Assembly (NCBI GenBank): GCA_964637655.1 | Contig: CAZWUZ010000009.1 | Span: 1-33,682 of the forward strand | From: CAZWUZ01 sp964637655 [NCBI: uncultured bacterium] | GTDB lineage: Bacteria; DAOPZR01 | Direction: 5' to 3' | Length of the DNA stretch: 33,682 bases | Shown: positions 22,753 to 30,614 of the stretch, piece by piece | Layout: each line of letters begins with the position of its first letter | Numbering within the stretch: position 1 is the stretch's first letter | Position numbers and translations under genes: made by a program | The notes under the pieces: generated by a model | The model's input: the letters and a program-made list of their open reading frames with translations, nothing else | Databases searched by the model: none | Told to the model about the DNA's origin: nothing

Positions 22753-23696
22753 ATAGCCAGCGGGGCTCGGCAGTGGTGAACGCGCTGATATTCATCGCCG
22801 CGCTGGCTATACTGGGCCTGAGCCTGAGCCATCTTGCCACATCGCGCCTGGCTGCAAGCCGGCAACGCGGCGAGCGCCTGCAGGCCCAGGCTGCGGCGGA
22901 ATCCGGGCTCGAGGAAGCCTTGTACCATCTGCAGAATGACATGACCTGGTATGCCGACGGCAGCGACTCGCGCCCACTGCTGAAGAGAGAGCTTCCTGAT
23001 TGGCGATATGAGGTGCAGGTCATTCCCAACCCGGACGGCATCAGCTATGCCGTGACGTCGGAGGGGAAGGTCGGGACGACGGGGCAGACGGTCACGCGCA
23101 CCTTCGTCACGACCGCGCCGGCGCGCTACGCACTGTATGCGTTGGAAAAGCTTACCGTCCATACCTCTGGAAGCATCAACGGTATGCTCTACGCTGGAGA
23201 AAAATTCGAAGGCCAGCTGCCGGACGGGGCGCGGCTCGATACTTATCCGGCAGCTATGCACCGTGCGGCTCTGCCGACGCTTGCCGACTATCTTGCCCGA
23301 CGTCCGGACCGTATCCTCGAAGGCTACCTGCGTGATTATCGCGTGGAGAACCGGTTTCTGTATAAGGCGGGCACACTCACGCTGGACCAGGGTGTGCTGA
23401 ACAAGGTGAGCTGGCTTGCTGACGGCACCATCACGGTGCAGGGCAAGACCATTGCGACAGCACAGGATGGACTGCCGCTGCTGTTTGCCGATGGCGACAT
23501 GCTGATAAATCTCGCGCCGGGGTCCAAACTGATGGGAGTGATTATCTGCTGCGGTTCGTTGACCATTGCTGGTAGCGGCGACATAAGTGGGGCTATTATC
23601 GCCAAGAACATCGATTGTGGAGGGACAGTTAATCTGGCTCCGCAATCTGAGGATGCGCCCTTGCCGGGGTTTGCTCCGCTGTGGTGGATGATGTGA
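22749..23696 (+). CDS. PilX-like pilus assembly protein
   Basis: 315 residues from ATG 22749, overlapping the preceding stop. The short leader NSQRG6 is followed by SAVVNALIFIAALAILGLSL, a pilin-like helix in which position +5 is Asn rather than Glu; PilX/GspK-type subunits often lack the Glu. A helical stretch QAQAAAESGLEEALYHLQND is typical of the PilX N-terminal family. The C-terminal half has repeated beta strands (GSINGMLYAGEKFEG, GVIICCGSLTIAGSGDISGAIIA) like polymer-forming or beta-helix repeats, often seen in this kind of protein in metagenomic lineages. It is the last gene of the operon; no ATPase, platform PilC or peptidase gene is in the window. Confidence 0.75.
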   Translation: MNSQRGSAVVNALIFIAALAILGLSLSHLATSRLAASRQRGERLQAQAAAESGLEEALYHLQNDMTWYADGSDSRPLLKRELPDWRYEVQVIPNPDGISYAVTSEGKVGTTGQTVTRTFVTTAPARYALYALEKLTVHTSGSINGMLYAGEKFEGQLPDGARLDTYPAAMHRAALPTLADYLARRPDRILEGYLRDYRVENRFLYKAGTLTLDQGVLNKVSWLADGTITVQGKTIATAQDGLPLLFADGDMLINLAPGSKLMGVIICCGSLTIAGSGDISGAIIAKNIDCGGTVNLAPQSEDAPLPGFAPLWWMM

Positions 23697-23763
23697 TTAA
23701 TGGCTGTTTCGAGAAACTGTAGGCAAGAAATGAAAATCAGAGGACATATCGAGGAGGCACGCA

Positions 23764-24522
23764 ATGACGACCCGGAAAGAGAATCGTATGAATCGAAAGC
23801 CGCGAGCAACACCGCCAACCAACCCGGGATATATTGATTTTTCCACGCCATTATCGTTAATTGGAACAAGTGGTGAAATCCATGACCTAAAAGAATTTCG
23901 CTCTGTCATAGACAGATTTATACAAATAGGGACAAAGCAGTTTCTTGAACGTATTGACGACGCAGTAAAAGCACAAAAACTCTCGAAACGAGATGCCGAA
24001 GACTATTATGCATTTCATGAAGACGAATATGACAGATGGCATTCGTCGTTTCCAAATACAATCCGGTCTACGATGCTAATCGCAGCTTGCTCACGCTTTG
24101 AAACCGCCCTTTCGAGTCTTTGCCTGGAAATCGAAAAACTCAGAATTCCAGATTTGTATAGTTGGGATAGTATAGTGAAACATAAAGGTATTCGTCGTGG
24201 TGCGTATTTCCTATGCAAAAATATTGGAGTATGCCCTCAAGAACACCCATTATGGTCGAGAGTGTTAGATTACTATACGATAAGGGATTGTTTTGTTCAT
24301 GCGGGCGGTATTTTAGACATGATGAAGCCGACGAAACGTATCGAGATTCGTAGTGCTATTAGGAGGTTAAGGGATTATGGTGTATCCGAAAATGCGGTTT
24401 ACCAAATCGAATTATCGCAGGAGTTCTTCAAAATCATGTTCGACGATATGATAAAATTTTGGCAGGATTTAGAAAAAGCAATGAAGCAGAATGCGGTTGT
24501 TGGTCCGCGGTACTTTCCATGA
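23764..24522 (+). CDS. HEPN-like protein, putative RNase
   Basis: 252 residues, clearly AT-richer than the pilus genes before it. A helical bundle is apparent from about residue 45. The segment STMLIAACSRFETALSSLCLEIEKL resembles the first long helix of HEPN-fold proteins, and R174-x4-H179 (RDCFVH) fits the catalytic Rx4-6H motif of HEPN ribonucleases, followed by AGG as often seen. HEPN RNases act in toxin-antitoxin and phage-defence systems, usually cutting tRNA or mRNA. No antitoxin-like partner is next to it. The start at 23764 is supported by GAGGAGG; an in-frame ATG at 23788 is an alternative. The HEPN assignment is by motif and helical layout only. Confidence 0.55.
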   Translation: MTTRKENRMNRKPRATPPTNPGYIDFSTPLSLIGTSGEIHDLKEFRSVIDRFIQIGTKQFLERIDDAVKAQKLSKRDAEDYYAFHEDEYDRWHSSFPNTIRSTMLIAACSRFETALSSLCLEIEKLRIPDLYSWDSIVKHKGIRRGAYFLCKNIGVCPQEHPLWSRVLDYYTIRDCFVHAGGILDMMKPTKRIEIRSAIRRLRDYGVSENAVYQIELSQEFFKIMFDDMIKFWQDLEKAMKQNAVVGPRYFP

Positions 24523-24632
24523 CGAGTTGGCAGATTGTCTGGTCAATGTTGTCTCGTCGTTGTGCGATGGTGTGCGGTCGCTGAATTTGCGGACATGCCG
24601 GCGCCGCACATGCGTCTGACCACCCCCGCACT

Positions 24633-24661
24633 TTGACAAGCCCCCGGCCGTAGGGTATATT
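24633..24661 (+). promoter_or_regulatory. Sigma70-type promoter before the phospholipase C-like gene
   Basis: TTGACA (24633-24638), a 17-base spacer and TATATT (24656-24661) lie about 107 bases before the ATG at 24769. The leader between them has no clear palindrome. This separates the gene from the HEPN-like gene upstream. Confidence 0.78.
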
Positions 24662-24768
24662 TCATACACAGTATATCAGCGATAACAAGAAATCGGTGAG
24701 CGCAAGCGCCATATGGGCGTCATTGCGCACGTTTGAGATATCCTTGAGGTATCGGGGCATGACATGGT

Positions 24769-25542
24769 ATGACCGAGTCGCCGAAACAATGGCTGATTCC
24801 CGCTGAAACCGTGCCGCGAAAGCCGGGTTCCAAGCTGGCGAGCGGCGGGCACTTCCCGTCCGGGGGTCATTCCGGCCACTGGGAAGTGACGGAAAAGATT
24901 GCCAGAGAGCTCAAGTTCAGTCCCGAAGCCATTGACATATTGTGTGACGCCGCGCAGGACCCCGACTTTTACGAGTTTTCCGTTCCAGCGGCCCATGCCC
25001 AAACCCCGGATTGCATCTATGATGTCAGCGGCGACCGCGCCGCGGCCATCGAGAGCGCGATAGCCGCCTATGGGGAGTGGGTGGCGGCGAATTTCCGCAA
25101 GTGCGTCCTGGCGCTGGCGGCCAAGAACACCCGCTTGGCGCTCTACTGGCTGGGGTACATGCTGCACGGCATCGAGGACTTGGCGGTACACATGGGTATC
25201 ACCAACGGCGAGCATGCCGCGCGTAAGATAAGCCCCGACCACGTTCGGGCAAACATCAAATTCGCCTTCGAATACGCCCGGCAGGCAATGGGCGCGGTGC
25301 GCAGCGCTCTGGGCGAGAGCGAATTCAGTCTGCTGCAGGAGCACCGTGGCGACAAGGGCTATGACAAGCCGGAGAAGCTCGCGGCCATCCATCCCAAAGG
25401 GTGGGATATTGAAGACACTTTCGGTGAATATCGGATAGCAGGAGAAAAGTACCAGAAGATGTCGCCGAAGCCGGAGCCGGTGCTGTGGGACCGCGAACGG
25501 GTTCTCGCCTGCGTCCTGCAGAGACTACAGAATGGGAATTAG
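24769..25542 (+). CDS. Putative zinc-dependent phospholipase C-like protein
   Basis: 257 residues, GC-rich. Histidines and acids are spaced as in the helical zinc phospholipase C/S1-P1 nuclease fold: H28, H34 and H37 near the N-terminus, D64/D66, then the central LHGIEDLAVHMG motif (H133, E136, D137, H141) and H149. In that fold such residues hold a trinuclear zinc site that hydrolyses phosphodiesters of lipids or nucleic acids. No signal peptide is visible, unlike secreted phospholipases C, so a cytosolic role or another hydrolase is possible. The ribosome site is weak. It has its own promoter. The fold call is moderate; substrate is unknown. Confidence 0.5.
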   Translation: MTESPKQWLIPAETVPRKPGSKLASGGHFPSGGHSGHWEVTEKIARELKFSPEAIDILCDAAQDPDFYEFSVPAAHAQTPDCIYDVSGDRAAAIESAIAAYGEWVAANFRKCVLALAAKNTRLALYWLGYMLHGIEDLAVHMGITNGEHAARKISPDHVRANIKFAFEYARQAMGAVRSALGESEFSLLQEHRGDKGYDKPEKLAAIHPKGWDIEDTFGEYRIAGEKYQKMSPKPEPVLWDRERVLACVLQRLQNGN

Positions 25543-25707
25543 GCGGCAACGACTGGGGAAACCCGAAGCGCTGGACAGCGGCCGGCGCTGGCGCCGACGT
25601 TAAAGGCGAGTCATCTGTCGGAAATGATGAGACTGTCGGCACGGTGGCATATGAGTGTATTCGCGCGCGCCAGCCATGAGAACGAGACGATTCTTTCGAG
25701 GTGAATA

Positions 25708-26532
25708 ATGCCAATTACGCGGTACCCAACGCAACCAACTGAAACAAAATATCTCTTTATCGACGGGGCATATCTGGACGAGATAAACAAGAAAATTGCC
25801 TCGGCGTGTTTCGACCATGCGTACTTCGACCTTAACTACGCCAGTATTGGGGCTGGATACAAGAGAGTGTTTTACTATGATTGCCTACCTGGGCAAAAAG
25901 TCGGAGAATCAGAGGAAGAGTACAAGATACGCACCGAAGACAAAAGAACGTTTCTTGAGAACCTCGGACAACTCCCGGGCTTTCATGTAAGGCAAGGTGT
26001 TGTAGTCCGGGCGGGGCGAGGGAACCACCAGAAGACTATCGATGTGAAAATCGCTGTGGACATGTTCTCACATACGATGCAGCGGAACATGGAATCGGCG
26101 ACCCTGCTTGCAGGCGACCTTGATTTCTTACCTGTGATAAAGGCGCTGGTTCGGGCGGGGATGCATGTCGTGTTGTGGTACGAGAAGACGTCTGTAAGCA
26201 GAGAATTGCTGCAGAAAGTGGATGAGGCTGAAGTGCTGTGTGACAAGCGGATGTTCAGATGGTCGACGCAGGCATTTCGGCAAAGATATGCGCAACCAGA
26301 ATGCCTCAATGTGTATACTGATGGCAAAATAATTCTTGAAAATGGCGAGTTGGTCAAGAGTGGGACAGCTGTTGGCCGAGAGAAAATTGAACTACGTAAG
26401 TATGAAGACAAATGGTGCATTGTTGAATGGAAAGCACATGGCGAACTAAACTTTTATCGACATGAAGACCTGAAATTCTTGGAGTATTATTTGCGGGACA
26501 GGCAGGTTCTGATTATTTGGGAAAACACATAA
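25708..26532 (+). CDS. NYN-domain (PIN-like) ribonuclease, LabA-type
   Basis: 274 residues. Residues about 14-185 form a NYN domain: YLFIDGAYL with D19, the conserved DVKIAVDMF segment with D112, and LLAGDLDFLPVIKAL with D137 and D139, followed by GMHVVLW. These acids bind the metal ion of PIN-type nucleases. NYN proteins cleave RNA and occur both in cell regulation and in phage-defence clusters. The C-terminal part (about 195-274) has mixed beta strands and no recognised domain. The start has GAGGTGA 4 bases ahead. The gene stands alone, moderately AT-rich, between the phospholipase C-like gene and a gap with a separate promoter. Confidence 0.83.
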   Translation: MPITRYPTQPTETKYLFIDGAYLDEINKKIASACFDHAYFDLNYASIGAGYKRVFYYDCLPGQKVGESEEEYKIRTEDKRTFLENLGQLPGFHVRQGVVVRAGRGNHQKTIDVKIAVDMFSHTMQRNMESATLLAGDLDFLPVIKALVRAGMHVVLWYEKTSVSRELLQKVDEAEVLCDKRMFRWSTQAFRQRYAQPECLNVYTDGKIILENGELVKSGTAVGREKIELRKYEDKWCIVEWKAHGELNFYRHEDLKFLEYYLRDRQVLIIWENT

Positions 26533-26940
26533 TGCAGTTGTTTTTTTGTAAACTGCAAGAGGATAACATATAAGCCTCGTATCGAGGTGGTATCATTGCC
26601 GCCAACGTTGACTGTGCTGAAGCCGCAACTGCTCAAACCGTCAAAAAGCTAAATATCTAAATATGCCGATATAATAGATGATGCATTATGATACATTATC
26701 CAATGCGCGATAACTGCTGTAAAATTCCCCCAAAAGTTCTTGACATCATTTTCGCCAACGAGTATAAAGCTCATCAGCAAGACTAATAATTCAGGTACGG
26801 TGAGTGGGAAAACACCCAGAAGTGGCGCGCCATGCGCGATTGGTATTTTCGTCCCTGTGTAGACCTGCCGGTGCAGTTGTAGTCCAGCAAATCCCTCTGT
26901 TCCAAGAATCGCAAATCTCCAATGACAAAGGAATAATCCG
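26533..26940. other. Intergenic gap with hairpins and a promoter
   Basis: Right after the NYN stop, TGCAGTT (26533-26539) and AACTGCA (26551-26557) pair around a T-rich 11-base loop; it may act as a weak terminator. A 5-bp hairpin CCTCG-TAT-CGAGG follows near 26575. AT-rich DNA then leads to the promoter at 26740. About 170 bases between that promoter and the next gene hold no clear ORF. Confidence 0.5.
26740..26768 (+). promoter_or_regulatory. Sigma70-type promoter before the lamin-tail gene
   Basis: TTGACA (26740-26745), a 17-base spacer and TATAAA (26763-26768). It would make a leader of roughly 165 bases before ATG 26941, long enough for post-transcriptional control, though no fold is evident. 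Confidence 0.8.
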
Positions 26941-28626
26941 ATGAAGCGACGCTATATGGTGCTTGGTGTTTCTCTGCTGGCGTTTCTCGCCGTGGGCATC
27001 GTGGCCGGCTACGCGGAACTGACGACCGCGCCGGGCGTGGTCATCAACGAGATAATGTACAACCCGCCGTGGAACGACCAGTGGCAGATGACCGACGCGA
27101 AGTACGAGTGGATTGAGCTGTTCAACTCGTCGACCGCAGCCATCGACATGGGCGGCTGGAACGTGGTCACGGACGCCGGCTACGAGTACGTCTTCCCCGC
27201 GGGTACGAGCATCGCCGCGGGCAGCTACCTGATTGTCGCCTCGGACCTGCGCGCCTTCAACGGCGGCCTGCCCGAAGGCTGGACCGTCACCTGCCCGGTA
27301 CTTGGCAATACGGGCAACGACACGCCCATCCTGGGCAACATGGGCGGGACAATCCGCATCTTCGACGAGACGGGCGAGAAAAGGGACGAGGTATCCTATA
27401 CGGACCGCGCGCCTTGGCCGGCGAGCGGCTTGGGCGAGGGGCGTACGCTGGAATTGCTCTCGCCGCAGGCGGACAACTCGCAGGCGAGTTCGTGGGCCGC
27501 GAGCCTAATCAGCGCCTCCTTGGGCACGCCGGGCAGGCCCAACAGCGTGCTCTCGGGCAGCGAACTGTGGCTGGGCACGGTGACGGTCAATCCGGCCACG
27601 GTAGAGGCCCTGACCCGCATACCGCAGCAGACGTTCACTATCAAGAATAGCGACATCCGGGAGATGCAGGGGGTGTCCCTGACCCTGCCTACGGACTGGC
27701 TGTGGTCCGGCAAGGCGGAGAATGTGAGTATTGCCGGCGGCAGCGGCAATGTCACGGTCACGGGCAGCGGCAGGGCGGGCAAACCGTACGTCATCACCGT
27801 GACGGGGCTCCAGCTGGCCACGAACTCGCAGCTGGAGCTGACTCTGGCGCGGGTGATGTCATCGCCGCTCGCGGACACGGCGAACGAGTTCTGCGTGTCA
27901 GCGACAGACGGCGAGCAGTGGTACCCGCTGGCCAGTACGCCTGTCGTGACCGTCACGGCAGCCACGCACAAGGCGAACCACGTCGTCATCAACGAGGTCT
28001 ACTACAACGGCGGCGACTCCATCAGCGCCGACTACTGCGACTGGTTCGAGCTCTACAACCCGACTGACCAGCCCGTCTGCATCGACGGGTGGTACGTCCT
28101 GGATGCCCTGCCGGAGCAGGTGCTGAATATCGCCCGGCCGAACGAGGGGGCAATTCAGATACCGAATCCGACCGCGGGCCAGGACTACGTCATCCAGCCG
28201 GGCGGGTACATGCTGATAGCGCTGGATGAGCAGCATTACCGCCAAGAATTCCCGAACGGGCTGGTGCCTGCCTTGGAAGCCAATCTGGACGCATTCAGCC
28301 GCATGACGACCGGCAACCGGATACTCGACGCGGCCAAGGACGGGCCCGCGTCGAACTGCATGAAGCTTGGCAACTTCGGTCTGAACAAGAACCGGGACGA
28401 GCTGGTGCTGTACGATGGCGATAACATCGTCGACGCGGTTGCCTGGGGCAATGGGAACTCGTTCAACATGCTGACCAGCGAGCCGCTGACCTGCCGGCAT
28501 GGCCTGTCATTGGCCAGGGCGAAGGATGGCTACGAAGCGCGCCAGCCGAATAGCGAATTGAGCGAATTGGTGGGCAACAGCTTCGTGGCGAATGCACAAC
28601 CCACGCCCGGGGCTTCGAACCAATGA
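26941..28626 (+). CDS. Exported protein with two lamin-tail domains
   Basis: 561 residues with a signal peptide (residues about 1-25, LLAFLAVGIVAGYA). Two lamin-tail (LTD) domains are visible: one from about residue 31 (VVINEIMYNPP, then YEWIELFNSS and DMGGW) and one from about 345 (HVVINEVYYNGG, DWFELYNPTD, IDGWYV, then PGGYMLIA). Between them lies an Ig-like or adhesion-like beta stretch. Bacterial LTD domains occur in secreted proteins and are thought to bind surfaces or position catalytic domains, but no catalytic domain is seen here. The start is supported by AAGGAAT. Its stop overlaps the next start (ATGA), so it is coupled to the propeller-like gene. Confidence 0.85.
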   Translation: MKRRYMVLGVSLLAFLAVGIVAGYAELTTAPGVVINEIMYNPPWNDQWQMTDAKYEWIELFNSSTAAIDMGGWNVVTDAGYEYVFPAGTSIAAGSYLIVASDLRAFNGGLPEGWTVTCPVLGNTGNDTPILGNMGGTIRIFDETGEKRDEVSYTDRAPWPASGLGEGRTLELLSPQADNSQASSWAASLISASLGTPGRPNSVLSGSELWLGTVTVNPATVEALTRIPQQTFTIKNSDIREMQGVSLTLPTDWLWSGKAENVSIAGGSGNVTVTGSGRAGKPYVITVTGLQLATNSQLELTLARVMSSPLADTANEFCVSATDGEQWYPLASTPVVTVTAATHKANHVVINEVYYNGGDSISADYCDWFELYNPTDQPVCIDGWYVLDALPEQVLNIARPNEGAIQIPNPTAGQDYVIQPGGYMLIALDEQHYRQEFPNGLVPALEANLDAFSRMTTGNRILDAAKDGPASNCMKLGNFGLNKNRDELVLYDGDNIVDAVAWGNGNSFNMLTSEPLTCRHGLSLARAKDGYEARQPNSELSELVGNSFVANAQPTPGASNQ

Positions 28627-29742
28627 CCACGATGAAATGCTGCCGACGGCTTGCGGGTATTGGCGTGGCAGCAGCAGCGTGTCTGACGCTTGCTGCAGCG
28701 GCCTTGGCCGAGCAGCCGCGATGGCAGATGCACCGGACTCTTCTGGACAGCCCAATGATGGATGCGGCGTTCCCTGACGATAATACGGTGCTGATAGCCA
28801 ACCAGAACGGGCTGGTGACGCTGAACACGGAAGCCGAGGTTCTGAAGCGCCAGGGTATCGACAGTACGGTGAGCTACCCCATCCTGGCGGAGAACGGGAG
28901 CTACGCGGTCGTGCATCATCGCCGGCGGGTGCCGCAGTTCAGCGAGAACATCACGCTGTACAGCGTGGCCGGTGAGACTGGCGTGACGTTCCCGATTAGC
29001 GGGTCGCCCTATCTGGCGCCGAACGGCGACTGGCTGCTGACGGTGGACAAGTATAACAACCGGGTGAGTATCTACAACGCTCGTGGCGCCAAGCTGCGCG
29101 AAGACACCTATCCGGAAATCCGCGACTACGGGATGAAGTTCTCCACGGACGGCAGGCATGTGGCGCTGAACCTGCCGCAGAACGGCGTGGATGCCATCGC
29201 GGTGGTCTATGATAGCATCGGGAGACTGCAGACGAAGGTGCGGCATGCCTTGGGCCTTGGGCCAGGCGCAGCCGGGGCTGACGCCGAATGGGGATACGCT
29301 GGTGATTATTGCGCGGGCGGCGGTGACGATTTACGACGAGACCGGCACGGAGAAGCAGCGGATTCAGCGAAGCAGGAATGCGGGAATTGGGATGTTGACA
29401 AGGGTTGGAGAGAAATTGTGGCTGGCTGAAAGCGGCGGTCTGCGAGTCCTGAACCTTGCGAACGGCGATAGTCGTATGGTTGCGCTTACCGATGTCGGGG
29501 CGGTAGTGAAGCTGACCGATGAGCAGAGCGGACAACGCGTGTTGGTTGGTCAGCGTAAAGAACGTCGTGAAAGCGGCATGATATGGACTTGGCAGGCGTT
29601 GGAGCGCAGCAGCGGCAGGGTGGCATGGCGTGGTGAGGACTGTATCCGTGATGCATATGTTGTGTTGGGGACGGGGGCAATTGTCAGAGGAACAGAAGAA
29701 ATTGAGATATGGAATGACGGGCAAGGAGTCATCAATGAATAG
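28623..29742 (+). pseudogene. Exported beta-propeller-like protein, frameshifted by a 7-bp tandem duplication
   Basis: The start overlaps the stop of the lamin-tail gene. A signal peptide (about residues 1-29) leads into repeated strands like DDNTVLIANQNGLVTLN and PNGDWLLTVDKYNNRVSIYN, typical of propeller blades. In the starting frame coding sense is lost after RHALG (near 29253) and a stop comes at 29427-29429. The frame shifted by one base continues with QAQPGLTPNGDTLVII and more blade-like strands to TAG at 29740-29742. Removing one copy of the 7-bp repeat at 29247-29263 joins both parts exactly. So the gene is either a recent mutant, phase-variable, or an assembly error. Confidence 0.8.
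29247..29263 (+). repeat. Period-7 tandem repeat GCCTTGG causing a frameshift
   Basis: GCCTTGG-GCCTTGG-GCC, about 2.4 units, inside the propeller-like gene. One unit fewer restores the reading frame (7 bases is one more than two codons). Slipped-strand events at such a tract could switch the gene on and off. Confidence 0.85.
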
Positions 29743-29908
29743 ACTTTATCAACCGTACTACTGGATGCCAATGGTAGTGCAGAATTCAGTTGCGACTTTT
29801 GGAAAAGGTTGTAACTTTATGCATTCGGCGGCAGGAAACAATGAATGTGTTGACGACCATCATGCACCGGCTGCGTCCCCTATCAGTCGGTGCGGCAAAT
29901 ATGCGTAA
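29735..29908 (+). CDS. 57-residue ORF of unknown function
   Basis: Starts 3 bases after an AAGGAG ribosome site and overlaps the end of the propeller-like gene, ending 13 bases before the lipoprotein gene. It has an aromatic start (LYQPYYWMPMVV) and several Cys and His residues towards the end (KGCNFMH, NECVDDHH), so metal binding is conceivable. No family is recognised and coding is not certain. Confidence 0.4.
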   Translation: MNRLYQPYYWMPMVVQNSVATFGKGCNFMHSAAGNNECVDDHHAPAASPISRCGKYA

Positions 29909-29921
29909 TGGAGGATATCAA

Positions 29922-30614
29922 ATGACTAAGAAACAAGCTGTGTTATTCCTGAAAGTGTTGACTGGCTGCGTGCTGATAAGCATGTTCGCTACTTTGGCGG
30001 GTTGCGAGCGTCAGTGCGGACAGACTGACACTGTGGGGACCACGGGCACAAATGCCGGGACGGTTAATTCATACGGCGCGGGCCCAGTAAAATTATTTGC
30101 AGATATTGAGTTTGAAACGATGCCGGAAGGCATTGCAGTGGGCCGCAAAGTGCAATTTGCGTTTCGCATAATACCAGTGCCAAACCATCGAAGTGTTTAT
30201 CATCCGGCGTTTGCTGATTTAGCCACTAATGGAAGAACTATCGACACTCTGCCGTTAGTGCTTGATATATGTATAGTAAGTGACGATTCTGGAATTAACA
30301 AACCGCGGGGCTCCGATACTGATGTTTTCCTTAGTATTGCAAAACAAGACGATAATCAGCGGCTAATAATCGACACACAAGTCAGTCAATTAACTCGGGA
30401 TAATGTTCTGTACTTACTGACGACCATGGATGAAATTAGCAAAGGCAAAACTTTTCGTATCGACGCATTATTCAGACGTGAAGCGGATTATAGGATATTT
30501 ATAAGTGCAAGGTATATGTTCATAGAACCTTTCACTGATTATTGGTATGGAGAAAGAGATATCCTGATTGAAGAGACGTTTTATAAGTTTGGTATCCAAG
30601 CGAGGAATCGATAA
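29922..30614 (+). CDS. Lipoprotein of unknown function
   Basis: 230 residues from ATG 29922, with GGAGG 7 bases ahead; longer in-frame starts lack a signal. The lipobox LAGC is preceded by a hydrophobic stretch (VLTGCVLISMFAT), so the mature protein is anchored by the acylated Cys near residue 28. The mature part begins with a Gly/Thr linker, then a beta-rich domain (VKLFADIEFETMPEGI, VQFAFRIIPVPN, RIFISARYMFIEP). AT-rich DNA. Its stop overlaps the start of the metalloprotease gene by one base, so the two are translated together and may act together at the cell envelope. Confidence 0.75.
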   Translation: MTKKQAVLFLKVLTGCVLISMFATLAGCERQCGQTDTVGTTGTNAGTVNSYGAGPVKLFADIEFETMPEGIAVGRKVQFAFRIIPVPNHRSVYHPAFADLATNGRTIDTLPLVLDICIVSDDSGINKPRGSDTDVFLSIAKQDDNQRLIIDTQVSQLTRDNVLYLLTTMDEISKGKTFRIDALFRREADYRIFISARYMFIEPFTDYWYGERDILIEETFYKFGIQARNR

